Positions 1 to 8,797 of a DNA stretch of 64,000 nt are shown piece by piece (position 1 is the first letter of the stretch; each line of letters starts with the position of its first letter). Made by a program: the position numbers and the translations under genes. The stretch is from positions 124,001-188,000 of the forward strand of contig CALUKE010000005.1 of NCBI GenBank assembly GCA_944321165.1, given 5' to 3'. This stretch comes from an uncultured Odoribacter sp. GTDB taxonomy: Bacteria; Bacteroidota; Bacteroidia; Bacteroidales; Marinifilaceae. The notes under the pieces were generated by a model. It saw only the letters and a list, made by a program, of their open reading frames with translations. It was not told the DNA's origin and did no database searches.

Positions 1-1792
1 TATTTCCCTGCCGGTCTTTGATTTCTTCCAGGTAGTACAGATCGTTCAGTTGTCCGTTGTTGGCGAAGCACATGTATGGACGGATCATCTCGCTCAGGGG
101 AATGTCTGCGACTCCCAGGGCCAAAGACGGGTAGGGCGGCAATTCGGCTTCGATGCCCAGTCGGTGGGCATGACGGATAACCGTGTCGATACCTGTCTGC
201 AGGAGAACCTCGACGGCAATGGTATTGATGGATTGGCTGAGGGCACCCTGGAGGGTGTAATAACCTCCGTATTCATTGTCAGAATTCCGGGGAGACCAGT
301 TGTCGTATGCCGGATAGGTTTTCTGTTCGTTTTTGTAATAGGCATCCAGGCGGGCTCCGTGGTGGATGGCGGCACTGTAGACGACGGGTTTGAATACCGA
401 TCCGACTTGTCGCGGAGCGTCTACCTGGTCGTATTGAAAATATTTGTAATCCAGGTCACCGACCCAGGCCTTTACCTTGCCCGATTGCGGATCAACGGCG
501 AGCATGGCCGGATGCAGGATTTTCAAATAGTGTTTGATGGAATCGATCGAGGAGTATTCCACCCGTTTTTCTCCTTCTTCCGGACTGTATACCAGCATAG
601 CCTTTTTCTCGTCCATGATCTGTCGAATCTCTTTTTCTGATTTTCCCTGATGTTTCAACCGTCGGTAAAGAGGGCTGTTTTGGATGGCATGCTTCAGGAT
701 GTCCGGATCTTTGTCCCAGGGTTCTTTTTTCCCTAAGTGTGTATCGTAATCCCGTTGTAATTTCTGCATGTGTTTTTCCACCGCCTCTTCGGCATAGGAC
801 TGCATTTCTGCATCCAGGGTGGTTTTCAGAATCAGACCGTCTTTGTACAGGTTGTAATTCGTGCCGTATTGTTCGTTGTATGTCTTCAGAATCTCATCGG
901 CATCTTGCCGTATCTTTTCCCGCAGATAGGGGGCCAGTCCGGAAAAGTGGTTGATAGGGATATAATGCAGTCCCAATTCCTCCTGCTTCAGTTTTTCTCC
1001 GTTTGCTTCGTCCAGGTAATCGTATTTGACCATTTGGTTGATGACCGTATTGCGTCGGCTGATGGCCCTTTCCGGGTGCAGGCGGGGGTTGTAGCGGGAA
1101 GGACCTTTCAGCATGCCGATCAGGGTAGCTGCCTGAGGAATGGTCAGATCGGAGGCCGATGTGGAAAAATATTTCTGGGCGGCACTCTCGATTCCGAAGG
1201 TATTCTCACCGAAAGAAACGGTATTCAGGTAAAGGGTCAATATTTCGTCCTTGCTGTAGATGTTTTCCAGGCGTCGGGCGATAAACATTTCCTTGAATTT
1301 CACGACCGGCAAAAAGGTAACCTGCTGTTCTTCCCGAGGGTACAGGTTTTTGGCCAGTTGCTGGCTGAGGGTGCTTCCTCCTCCGGAGCTGCGGTCGCCG
1401 AGCAGGAAAGTCTTGAAAAACACTCGCAGCATACTGATTTTGTCCACTCCCTCGTGTTCGTAAAAGCGGACATCTTCGGTGGCGATCAGCGCCTGGATGG
1501 CAAACGGGGAGATATTGTTGAAATTGACATTGGTGCGGTTCTCGATGTAATATTTTCCGATCAGAACACCGTCTTCGGTATAAAGTTCAGAAGCTTCGGC
1601 ATTCCGGATATCCCGGAGTTCTGCATAATTCGGCAGTTTTCCCCATAGCCCCGCATATACGGAATAAATGAACAGACCACTTCCGATTGCACACAGAAGT
1701 ATGAACAATAGCAAGTATTTCAGCAAACTGAACTTTTTATGTTTCCGGCGTTTTGTCCGTTTTTTTTTAGGGGTGGGGTGTTTTTGGACCAT
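1..1792 (-). CDS. mrcA: Penicillin-binding protein 1A, bifunctional transglycosylase/transpeptidase (3' end outside window)
   Basis: Class A PBP that polymerises and cross-links peptidoglycan from the periplasmic face of the inner membrane. Reading leftward from ATG at 1792 gives a Lys/Arg-rich cytoplasmic tail, one membrane segment at about residues 22-45, then the GT51 domain with the catalytic Glu in EDVRFYEHEGVD (E106) and the downstream GGSTLSQQLAKN signature. The transpeptidase domain follows, with the acylated serine in SVFK (S465, K468) and the SxN motif in SQSINT. About 597 residues are visible; the KTG motif and the C-terminus lie beyond position 1. The assignment rests on these family motifs. 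No neighbouring gene shares its strand closely enough to suggest an operon. Confidence 0.93.
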   Translation of the reverse strand, partial: MVQKHPTPKKKRTKRRKHKKFSLLKYLLLFILLCAIGSGLFIYSVYAGLWGKLPNYAELRDIRNAEASELYTEDGVLIGKYYIENRTNVNFNNISPFAIQALIATEDVRFYEHEGVDKISMLRVFFKTFLLGDRSSGGGSTLSQQLAKNLYPREEQQVTFLPVVKFKEMFIARRLENIYSKDEILTLYLNTVSFGENTFGIESAAQKYFSTSASDLTIPQAATLIGMLKGPSRYNPRLHPERAISRRNTVINQMVKYDYLDEANGEKLKQEELGLHYIPINHFSGLAPYLREKIRQDADEILKTYNEQYGTNYNLYKDGLILKTTLDAEMQSYAEEAVEKHMQKLQRDYDTHLGKKEPWDKDPDILKHAIQNSPLYRRLKHQGKSEKEIRQIMDEKKAMLVYSPEEGEKRVEYSSIDSIKHYLKILHPAMLAVDPQSGKVKAWVGDLDYKYFQYDQVDAPRQVGSVFKPVVYSAAIHHGARLDAYYKNEQKTYPAYDNWSPRNSDNEYGGYYTLQGALSQSINTIAVEVLLQTGIDTVIRHAHRLGIEAELPPYPSLALGVADIPLSEMIRPYMCFANNGQLNDLYYLEEIKDRQGN

Positions 1793-1905
1793 GGTTCAAA
1801 AGGCATAGTTTCGGGACAAAAATACAAAGATTTTGCCCTTTTCACAAACAAAAAAAGGAGATGCGAAAAATAACGCATCCCCTTCGAGGTCATATGGTGA
1901 TAGGG

Positions 1906-3030
1906 TTATTTGATTACTTCGACAATGGCACAACGGTTCCATTGGTTGTCTTTCTGATAGTAAGGTTTTTCCTTGCCTACATATTCGATCACCATTCTGT
2001 CGGCACTGATGCCATAATCTTTTTTCAGCATATTGGCGACTGCATCGGCTCTTTCTTTGGAAATTTGCAGATTGACATTGATCGGTCCGAATTTATCGGC
2101 GTAACCGATGATGCGGATTTTTACTTTCGGGTTGTTTTTCAGGAAAGTGGCGATGTTATAGATCAATGGATCGTAAATATTCTGGATCTCTGCGCTGTTG
2201 AATTTAAATGGGATGGTGGACGGGATCGATTCGATGCTCTTGCTTTCCACCGGTTTGATGACCTCTTTTTCTACCACTTTGATTTCCGGTTTCCGGTTTT
2301 CCAGCTGGTTTACCTGGTTGGCCAGCAATAGGTTGGCTGCTGCCAGGTCGTCAAGGGCGGCCTGTGTCGGTGCCGTACGGAAACCTCTGCCTTTGAAATA
2401 GTAGGTAACACCTGCTGTCAGACCGGCCAGTCCGTCGTTCGGGAATCCGCCGGTCGTTACCATTTTATCGTTGAAGACCATGCCCTGGAATTCGATATTG
2501 GCATCGAATCTTTCCGACAATTTCATTTTGGCCTGAACACCGCCATGAACAATGAATGACTGCTCATTTTTCCGGGTCATGCCTCCGATACCGAAGAATG
2601 GAACGATATCGAATTTGCGGTCCGGATTGTATTTGGCGAAGAAATTGATCAATCCCAGCATAAAATCGATATTCATATGCATGTAGTGCATGTGCAGCAT
2701 GCGGTCTGCATTTTCCGAAAATCCGTGCAGGGCACCGCCACCGCCTTGCAAACGCAATCCCCACCAGGGTTTGAACATTTTACCTACTGCCAGTTCCGGC
2801 ATAAAAGTGATGGTACTCTTAAAATCAGCCTGGGAGGAATGTTCTGCGAAGAAAGCATTCGCTCCGAAGTTGGCAGATACAAACCAGTTGTGCCAGAACG
2901 GATTTGCTTCAAAGGTGGTTTTGTATCCGGGAAGAGCCTGTTCGATAATGATTTCTTCCATTTGGGCTTGGGCCTTGCTGATTCCACACAGACCTGCGAC
3001 CAACATAATTAACATCAATCCTTTTTTCAT
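1906..3030 (-). CDS. OmpA-family outer membrane protein
   Basis: Outer-membrane porin-like protein that anchors to peptidoglycan. The start chosen at 3030 opens a clean signal peptide (MKKGLMLIMLVAGLCG...AQA); an in-frame ATG nine codons upstream (3057) is the alternative. An N-terminal beta-barrel-like region rich in aromatic and Gly residues covers about residues 35-225. A short Ala/Leu/Asn-rich coiled linker is followed by Pro/Glu/Lys. A C-terminal OmpA domain (about 265-370) contains the GYAD and SKERADAV segments that bind diaminopimelate. The layout matches the Bacteroidetes major OmpA-like antigens (Porphyromonas P40/P41 type). It is monocistronic, with adk divergent. Confidence 0.88.
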   Translation of the reverse strand: MKKGLMLIMLVAGLCGISKAQAQMEEIIIEQALPGYKTTFEANPFWHNWFVSANFGANAFFAEHSSQADFKSTITFMPELAVGKMFKPWWGLRLQGGGGALHGFSENADRMLHMHYMHMNIDFMLGLINFFAKYNPDRKFDIVPFFGIGGMTRKNEQSFIVHGGVQAKMKLSERFDANIEFQGMVFNDKMVTTGGFPNDGLAGLTAGVTYYFKGRGFRTAPTQAALDDLAAANLLLANQVNQLENRKPEIKVVEKEVIKPVESKSIESIPSTIPFKFNSAEIQNIYDPLIYNIATFLKNNPKVKIRIIGYADKFGPINVNLQISKERADAVANMLKKDYGISADRMVIEYVGKEKPYYQKDNQWNRCAIVEVIK

Positions 3031-3185
3031 AACATTTTTCCAATTAAGTAACTTCATAAATGTATTCGTTCTAAAAACTTACCGGAATAACGTAGTTCAG
3101 AGGAAAGACGTTTCAAAATAGGAGGATAAAATGTGATTTTTTATGATTTTTAACCTTTTACTTTTAAGCTTTGCATATTTATCCG

Positions 3186-3193
3186 TATCTTTG
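3186..3193 (+). promoter_or_regulatory. Bacteroidales -7 box upstream of adk
   Basis: TATCTTTG matches the TAnnTTTG -7 consensus of the Bacteroidetes primary sigma factor and lies 44 bp before the adk ATG. The -33 TTTG is weak at the expected spacing (a TTTT run at 3162-3165). Confidence 0.6.
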
Positions 3194-3237
3194 AACTCGG
3201 GTTCGTCCCAGATATTCAAATAATAAAAATTACAGAC

Positions 3238-3810
3238 ATGTTGAACATAGCATTATTTGGTCCTCCGGGAGCCGGAAAAGGGACTCAGGCGAAAAAAATT
3301 GTTGAGAAATATCATTTGACTCACCTTTCGACGGGGGATATGATTCGGAAGGAAATCGCTGAAGGAACGGAATTGGGTAAGATGGCGGAATCGATTATCC
3401 AGCGGGGCGAGTTGTTGTCGGATGAGTTTGTGGTGAAATTGATTGCGAACAGCATGGCCCAGCAGCCGGATGCCGCCGGTTTCCTCTTCGACGGTTTTCC
3501 GCGGACAGTGGTTCAGGCCGAGATTCTCGACCAGATGTTGGAGGAAGCAGGAAATCCTTTGAAAGGACTGATCAGCATCCAGGTGCCTTTCGAAGAGTTG
3601 AAACGTCGGATGTTGGAACGGGCCAAGATCGAAGGTCGTGCCGATGACAACGAAGAGGCGATTGCCAAACGTTTCCGCGAGTACAACGACAAAACCGTAC
3701 ATGTCGCCAATCATTACAAGAAAAAGGGGATTCACATCGACATCGAGGGGAATTGTCCGGTAGAGGAGGTATTCGCCTCCATTTCGGAAGCCATCGAGAA
3801 GATACGATAA
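3238..3810 (+). CDS. adk: Adenylate kinase, short type
   Basis: Interconverts ATP + AMP and 2 ADP in the cytoplasm. The P-loop GPPGAGKGT is at residues 8-16. The AMP-binding segment STGDMIRKE and the FDGFPRTVVQAE motif follow. At 190 residues it is the short form: the LID region is a brief stretch around LERAKIEGRADDN and lacks the zinc-binding insertion. The ATG at 3238 sits at a normal distance from the -7 box, and the gene ends at a strong hairpin terminator, so it is monocistronic. Confidence 0.97.
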   Translation: MLNIALFGPPGAGKGTQAKKIVEKYHLTHLSTGDMIRKEIAEGTELGKMAESIIQRGELLSDEFVVKLIANSMAQQPDAAGFLFDGFPRTVVQAEILDQMLEEAGNPLKGLISIQVPFEELKRRMLERAKIEGRADDNEEAIAKRFREYNDKTVHVANHYKKKGIHIDIEGNCPVEEVFASISEAIEKIR

Positions 3811-3840
3811 AAAAAGGCGCCTCGGGCGCCTTTTTTATTT
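3809..3840 (+). terminator. Bidirectional rho-independent terminator between adk and the M3 peptidase
   Basis: A perfect GGCGCC/GGCGCC stem (3816-3821 and 3825-3830) with a 3-nt loop is flanked by an A-run on the left and a T-run on the right. It can therefore stop adk (+) and the convergent peptidase gene (-). It starts at the adk stop codon. Confidence 0.9.
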
Positions 3841-3852
3841 TTACCCGGTGGG

Positions 3853-5955
3853 TTAGTTTTTCAGTCCTTTTCTTTGCAGCAGCGGTTCGATGCTGGGTTC
3901 CTGTCCGCGGAACTGTTTGTACAGCTTCATCGGATCGTCGGAACCTCCCTTGGAGAGGATATTTTCGCGGAATGCCCGGGCTTTTTCCGGGTTGAAAACA
4001 TCGCCGGTTTCCTTGAAAGCTGCGAAGGCATCGGCATCCAGCACTTCTGCCCAGGTGTAGGCATAATATCCGGCTGCATATCCACCGTTGAAGATATGTC
4101 CGAAATAGGGACTGCGGTAACGGACGGTAATTTCCGGAATCAGTCCGATTTTGTCCAACACCTCTTTTTCGAATTTCTGGGCCTCGATCGGTTCGCTGTT
4201 CTGGATGGTGTGATAAGCCATATCCAGCAAGGCTGCCGACATGAATTCGGTTACGACGAATCCCTGGTTGAAGTGTTTGCTGTTCTGGATTTTGTCGATC
4301 AGTTCCTGGGGCATTGCTTCGCCGTTTTGCCAGTGGTGGGTGTACAGCTTCAGCACTTCGGGATCTCCGGCCCAGTTCTCCATGATTTGTGACGGCAGCT
4401 CGACAAAATCGCGTGCGACGGAGGTGCCGGCTACGCTGGGATAGGTACATTCAGACAACAGTCCGTGCAGGGCGTGTCCGAATTCATGAAACAGGGTACA
4501 TGCCTCGTCGAAAGTCAGCAGGGCCGGTCTGTCTCCGGTCGGTTTGGTAAAATTGCAGACATTCGTGATGACCGGGGTGGAGTTCAGCAATTTGGACTGC
4601 GGACGGTAGGCGTCCATCCAGGCACCGCTGCTTTTGCTGGCCCGCGGAAAATAGTCGGCGTAGTATACTCCGATGTGCTTGCCGGCAGCATCTTTGACTT
4701 CGAAAGCCAGCGCATCCGGATGCGGAAGCGGAATATTGGACAGCTGTTCGAACTGGAGACCGTATAATTTATTGGCCACGAAGAAGGCGCCTTTGCGTAC
4801 CTCTTCAAGCGGGAAGTATTCACTGATTTCCGTTTCGTTCAGACCGTATTTCTCTTTTTTCAGTTTTTCGGCATAATACCGCCAGTCCCAGGGGGCTAAC
4901 TGGAATTTTTCCCCACTCCGGTCGATCATTTTCTGCAATTCGGCTGCTTCCTGTTTGGAGATCGGCAGGGCTGCGTCCCAGATCTGGTTGCACAACTGAT
5001 ATACATTTTCGGGTGTTTTGGCCATATTGTCGTCCAAGACATAGCTGGCATAATCCGGGAAACCCAATAATTTCGCTTTTTGTACGCGCAGGGACACCAT
5101 CTGGCTGATGATTTCCCAGTTGTTGTTTTTATTGTCCTGGCTTCCCCGGTTGATGTATGCTTTGTATATCTCTTCCCGCAGTTTCCGGTTATCGGCATAT
5201 TGCAGGAAAGGCATGATACTGGGGTTGTGCAGGGTGAAAATCCATTTGCCTTCCATACCCTTTTCCCGGGCGGTTTCTGCGGCAGCGGCGATCACACCTT
5301 CGGGCAGACCGCTGAGGTCCTTTTCTGCTTCGATGACCAGCTGATAATCGTTGGTTTCTTTCAGTTGGTTGGTTCCGAATTTCAGACTGAGCAGGGCCAG
5401 TTCGCCGTTGATCTTTTTCAGGGTTTCCTTGTCTGTCGGAGAGAGGTTGGCTCCGCCGCGCACGAAATTGTTGTAATATTTTTGCAATACCATTTTTTGC
5501 TCGGTCGTCAGATTTTCTTTGTCCTGGTTGTCGTAGACCGTTTTGATGCGGGCAAACAGTTGTTCATTCAGGTTGATTCCGTCGGAATGGGCCGTAATCT
5601 CCGGCATGATTTCTTCTGCGATGGCGTTGAGTGAATCGTTGGTATTGGCTTCCCGGAGGTTGAAAAAAAGATATGATACCTGGTTGAGCAATTGTCCGGA
5701 CTTTTCCATGGCTTCGATCGTATTGGCAAAAGTGGGTGCCTCCGGATTGTCCAAAATGGCTTGAACTTCAGCTTTCTGTTGCTGGATACCTTCCCGGAAG
5801 GCCGGCAGATAGTGCCGATTTTGGATTTTGTCGAACGGCGGTACGCCGAAAGGTGTGTCGTACGGTTTTAGCAAGGGATTGTCTGTCGTCGGACTTTGTT
5901 GACAGGATTGCATGATGATTCCCGTAAAACAAATGAGGTAAGCGATTTTTTTCAT
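3853..5955 (-). CDS. dcp: M3-family metallopeptidase lipoprotein (Dcp-like)
   Basis: Zinc oligopeptidase / peptidyl-dipeptidase that trims short peptides. The HExxH site is HEFGH at residues 490-494, and the third zinc ligand is most likely E519 in DFVELPSQ, as in thimet-type peptidases. The 700-residue length fits Dcp/oligopeptidase A. The N-terminus (MKKIAYLICFTGIIMQSC) carries a lipobox ending at Cys17-18. This predicts an SPII lipoprotein in the periplasm or envelope, unlike cytoplasmic E. coli OpdA. A TATATTTG box sits 45 bp upstream of the start. It is convergent with adk and shares its terminator. Confidence 0.93.
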   Translation of the reverse strand: MKKIAYLICFTGIIMQSCQQSPTTDNPLLKPYDTPFGVPPFDKIQNRHYLPAFREGIQQQKAEVQAILDNPEAPTFANTIEAMEKSGQLLNQVSYLFFNLREANTNDSLNAIAEEIMPEITAHSDGINLNEQLFARIKTVYDNQDKENLTTEQKMVLQKYYNNFVRGGANLSPTDKETLKKINGELALLSLKFGTNQLKETNDYQLVIEAEKDLSGLPEGVIAAAAETAREKGMEGKWIFTLHNPSIMPFLQYADNRKLREEIYKAYINRGSQDNKNNNWEIISQMVSLRVQKAKLLGFPDYASYVLDDNMAKTPENVYQLCNQIWDAALPISKQEAAELQKMIDRSGEKFQLAPWDWRYYAEKLKKEKYGLNETEISEYFPLEEVRKGAFFVANKLYGLQFEQLSNIPLPHPDALAFEVKDAAGKHIGVYYADYFPRASKSSGAWMDAYRPQSKLLNSTPVITNVCNFTKPTGDRPALLTFDEACTLFHEFGHALHGLLSECTYPSVAGTSVARDFVELPSQIMENWAGDPEVLKLYTHHWQNGEAMPQELIDKIQNSKHFNQGFVVTEFMSAALLDMAYHTIQNSEPIEAQKFEKEVLDKIGLIPEITVRYRSPYFGHIFNGGYAAGYYAYTWAEVLDADAFAAFKETGDVFNPEKARAFRENILSKGGSDDPMKLYKQFRGQEPSIEPLLQRKGLKN

Positions 5956-5999
5956 TTTATTTCATTTTTTGATATTAGGATGCTCTGTAAGACCGAATG

Positions 6000-6007
6000 C
6001 AAATATA
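6000..6007 (-). promoter_or_regulatory. -7 box for the M3 peptidase gene
   Basis: TATATTTG on the minus strand fits TAnnTTTG and lies about 45 bp before the start at 5955. Confidence 0.5.
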
Positions 6008-6051
6008 AAAGAATATTTTTCAGAAAAAAAGCATGTTTTTTTTGAAGCATA

Positions 6052-6083
6052 TTTGCGTATGTGAAAAAAATGTATTTCCTTTG
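6052..6083 (+). promoter_or_regulatory. Promoter of the rpmB-rpmG-DUF4295 operon
   Basis: A TTTG at 6052-6055 is followed 20 bp later by TTCCTTTG (6076-6083). This is a -33/-7 pair with standard Bacteroidetes spacing and one deviation in the -7 box. The first gene starts 38 bp downstream. Confidence 0.5.
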
Positions 6084-6121
6084 CACTCTGTTTGGAAAGC
6101 GTTTATAAAAATTACTGAGAG

Positions 6122-6364
6122 ATGTCAAGAGTTTGTCAAATAACCGGAAAAAAAGCAATGGGTGGAAACCATGTATCTCACTCTAAAAGAAGAGTGAAGA
6201 GAACATTTTCAATTAACCTGTTCAAGAGAAATTTTTATTGGCCAGAGGAAGACAGATGGATTCGTCTGAATGTTTCAGCTGAAGGTCTTCGTTTGATTAA
6301 TAAAAGAGGTTTGAGTGCCTGTTTGAAGGATGCAACAGCTGCTGGATTAATTAAAACTATTTAA
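6122..6364 (+). CDS. rpmB: 50S ribosomal protein L28 (bL28)
   Basis: Structural protein of the large ribosomal subunit. The 80-residue product starts [16 protein letters not shown] and has the basic [10 protein letters not shown] segment typical of bL28. It is the first gene of a tight three-gene run with rpmG (11 bp gap) and the DUF4295 gene. A strong hairpin follows the third gene, so the three are almost certainly one transcript. Confidence 0.97.
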   Translation: MSRVCQITGKKAMGGNHVSHSKRRVKRTFSINLFKRNFYWPEEDRWIRLNVSAEGLRLINKRGLSACLKDATAAGLIKTI

Positions 6365-6375
6365 AATCACTGACG

Positions 6376-6564
6376 ATGGCTAAGAAAAGTAAAGGAAACA
6401 GAGTGCAGGTGATTCTTGAATGTACAGAGCAAAAAGAATCCGGCGTACCGGGAATGTCTCGGTACATCACTACCAAGAATAGAAAGAATACTCCTGAAAG
6501 ATTGGAACTGAAAAAGTACAATCCGTATTTGAAAAGAGTAACGTTACACCGTGAGATAAAATAA
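6376..6564 (+). CDS. rpmG: 50S ribosomal protein L33 (bL33)
   Basis: Large-subunit protein of 62 residues, beginning [19 protein letters not shown] and containing the [23 protein letters not shown] core of bL33. Only one Cys (in LECTE) is visible, so the four-Cys zinc ribbon is absent: this is the zinc-free (C-) form. It lies between rpmB and the DUF4295 gene. Confidence 0.97.
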   Translation: MAKKSKGNRVQVILECTEQKESGVPGMSRYITTKNRKNTPERLELKKYNPYLKRVTLHREIK

Positions 6565-6571
6565 TTGAACT

Positions 6572-6724
6572 ATGGCAAAGAAAACCGTTGCAACATTGAA
6601 AACCGGGGAGGGACGTGGTTATGCAAAAGTAATCAAAATGGTAAAATCTCCGAAGACTGGTGCCTATATGTTCAAAGAACAAATGGTTACCACCGATCAG
6701 GTAAAAGAAGTCTTGAAGAAATAA
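6572..6724 (+). CDS. DUF4295 small ribosome-associated protein
   Basis: A 50-residue, very basic protein (MAKKTVATLKTGEGRGYAKV...EVLKK) that begins 7 bp after rpmG. The MAKK start, the K/G-rich body and the fixed position after rpmB-rpmG identify the Bacteroidetes-specific DUF4295 family. As I recall, a ribosome structure from Flavobacterium johnsoniae assigned a protein of this kind to the large subunit as bL38; I cannot verify that here. It closes the operon and is followed by a terminator. Confidence 0.88.
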   Translation: MAKKTVATLKTGEGRGYAKVIKMVKSPKTGAYMFKEQMVTTDQVKEVLKK

Positions 6725-6746
6725 GATATTTCTTTTCTATACAAAG

Positions 6747-6784
6747 CAGTGAATGTGTCGTTGGATGCATTCACTGTTTTTTTA
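6747..6784 (+). terminator. Rho-independent terminator of the ribosomal-protein operon
   Basis: A 9-bp perfect stem, CAGTGAATG (6747-6755) with CATTCACTG (6768-6776), is followed by seven T residues. It lies 22 bp after the DUF4295 stop. Confidence 0.88.
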
Positions 6785-6818
6785 TATAGAGTTTTGTTCC
6801 GTCATTAAAGGTGTATTC

Positions 6819-8585
6819 CTACCGCAGCTGTGCACGCAGAGTCACCACATAGCCATTGCGCCGGTCGTAGATTACATAAATCTGTACTGTACGATCTTCG
6901 TTTTCCCAGCATAACTTGAGTTCCTCCTGTTTTGTCTGATCGGCCGTTTTCTCCATGAGTTTGATTCCTTGTGCCTCCAGTTCTGCCGCCAGTAAATAGG
7001 CGAACCGGACACTTTGCAATCGAAGAGACGACAACGGTTTACTTTCCGCATCTTCTCCGCCAATCGTGGAAAACGTGTATTCGTACGACAATAACCGTCC
7101 AGCCTCCGAGAATACCGCGGAAGCGTTCGGTATCTGTTTTTTATAAGTCAGATCGTATTTGCTCTTGGGCGACAGTTCTATCCGATTATTCAGGAGTTCG
7201 GCCATCCATCCTTTGGCCAAAAGTTGTTGTACGGCTTCCTGCGCTGTTACCGTACAATCCAACACACCGAACGGATGATCGACCATCGACCTGGCCGAGA
7301 GTACGTTTGCTGCCGTTACCTCCCCGGATGCTGTCGATGCCGTGGCCTGGGCCTCTCTTTGTGCGGTCTTCTGGGCCAATTTATCGAAAGCCTTCAGAAA
7401 ACCGCCTCCCGAGGAAGAAGTCGTACGATTCTCGTTGGTTGTAGTCGCAACGTTTTTGGTGTCGCTCGCTTTTTCGCGCAATTGTGGAAAATGTCCATCC
7501 TCATCATCCTCCAATGAAATACGAATAAGATACGGTTCATCGGAATCTGTCAACAGGCTCAGGAGAATCACCCGGCTATCCGGGTCCTTCCCGATATAAT
7601 AGTTCTCTGTACCATATTCGAATATCGTTTGCTTTGCTTCCGACAGGAATTTAAAACCTTGTGCGGCCAATTTCTGTTTCCGGTTCGGATCCCGGTAAAT
7701 GTTCTGGTCTATGCCATAGAGAGTTTTCCACGACTCTGGAATACGATGAGGCTTATAGTCAATATACCTCAATGCTCCGGTAGGGGAACTATGGAAAATG
7801 ATTTTATCCTTGTCCCCGTCTATTTGTAAAATTCTTATATCCTTTCCGCTTCCCCTTACGTCCGTGTAAACCATGTCTTCGAGCTGACTCATAGAATACA
7901 GAGTCGTCTGTCCCAACGTCACGATATAGTCGTTTTGACTGCCGTGCAGTACACATTCCAACAGGCCTCGGTACTTCTCGTCTACATAACGTACGTTTTC
8001 TCCGGGGTCAATCTGATCCTGCACCCTGATCATACGGCGAGGTCCTGTCGGAACGGATGTTTCCGTTGCGACAGACTCGGGCCAATAGGTAATCACCCGT
8101 TTTTCACGCGCTTCTTCCCCTTCACGATCGCAAATACGTTCGGTCCAGTTCCCCTGCTCGTCGAATGCGAGGTATGTATAACGGATACATGTAGTCGAAA
8201 AAAACTTTTCTATCTCCTGTATCATCAATCCCTTGTCGTTATACTCGTATTCCGCCTTGCCACTTGGAAAAAAACGACGAATCACACGTCCCTGCCCGTC
8301 GTATTCGTACTGATAATAAGATCCTGCGTCATTATATACATATTTGGCCAGACGTCCTTGCCCGTCGCGTTCCAGACTGACGATTTTGCCCTGTTGAGTG
8401 GCCAACAGTTCGCCCGACGGTGAAAAGGAATAGGTACTTCGAATTGTTCGACCGAGACGAGTATAATCTTCCGTGATCATTTTCACTCTTCCTTTGGCTT
8501 CGAACACCTCGGCATCGTGATATTGGGCTTCAACAAACATGGGCCCCGCGAGCATCCCTATCAGGATCAATAATATCTTTCTCAT
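6819..8585 (-). CDS. Secreted YD/RHS-repeat-like protein, function unknown
   Basis: A 588-residue protein with a signal peptide (MRKILLILIGMLAGPMFVEAQ). Residues about 30-150 hold several Tyr-Asp/Gly repeats of the RHS/YD kind (YSFSPSGELLAT, YVYNDAGSYYQYEYDGQGRVIRR, AEYEYNDKGLMIQE), normally found in beta-rich secreted proteins. The middle and C-terminal parts have no motif I recognise. A Thr/Ser/Ala-rich low-complexity linker around residues 380-425 separates two globular halves. It is too short for a full RHS toxin shell and has no DPxGxxG junction or toxin tip. A TATATTTG box (8676-8683) implies its own transcript with a leader of about 85 nt. Confidence 0.7.
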   Translation of the reverse strand: MRKILLILIGMLAGPMFVEAQYHDAEVFEAKGRVKMITEDYTRLGRTIRSTYSFSPSGELLATQQGKIVSLERDGQGRLAKYVYNDAGSYYQYEYDGQGRVIRRFFPSGKAEYEYNDKGLMIQEIEKFFSTTCIRYTYLAFDEQGNWTERICDREGEEAREKRVITYWPESVATETSVPTGPRRMIRVQDQIDPGENVRYVDEKYRGLLECVLHGSQNDYIVTLGQTTLYSMSQLEDMVYTDVRGSGKDIRILQIDGDKDKIIFHSSPTGALRYIDYKPHRIPESWKTLYGIDQNIYRDPNRKQKLAAQGFKFLSEAKQTIFEYGTENYYIGKDPDSRVILLSLLTDSDEPYLIRISLEDDEDGHFPQLREKASDTKNVATTTNENRTTSSSGGGFLKAFDKLAQKTAQREAQATASTASGEVTAANVLSARSMVDHPFGVLDCTVTAQEAVQQLLAKGWMAELLNNRIELSPKSKYDLTYKKQIPNASAVFSEAGRLLSYEYTFSTIGGEDAESKPLSSLRLQSVRFAYLLAAELEAQGIKLMEKTADQTKQEELKLCWENEDRTVQIYVIYDRRNGYVVTLRAQLR

Positions 8586-8675
8586 GACCAGCCATTAAAA
8601 CTAACTATACAGAAATACGTTTTTCGAGGGCAGCTAATCTTACATCAGCTGCACATATAACGCTGATTGTTAGTA

Positions 8676-8683
8676 CAAATATA
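8676..8683 (-). promoter_or_regulatory. -7 box for the YD-repeat protein gene
   Basis: TATATTTG on the minus strand fits TAnnTTTG and lies about 91 bp before the start codon at 8585. The 212-bp gap it sits in otherwise holds only the SusC/D operon terminator. Confidence 0.45.
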
Positions 8684-8739
8684 CGGAAATTATTTAGATT
8701 TGTCAGTCCTGTTCACTCTGTTTGCTCCCTTATTAATTA

Positions 8740-8779
8740 GAAAGATAAAGAGCTGTGTCGTCACATACGACACAGCTCT
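8740..8779 (-). terminator. Terminator of the FecR-SusC-SusD operon
   Basis: A perfect 13-bp inverted repeat, AGAGCTGTGTCGT (8749-8761) and its complement (8767-8779), has a 5-nt loop. On the minus strand it is followed by a T-rich tract. It begins 18 bp after the last gene of the operon. Confidence 0.88.
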
Positions 8780-8797
8780 CTATTTGTGTAAGTTGGA

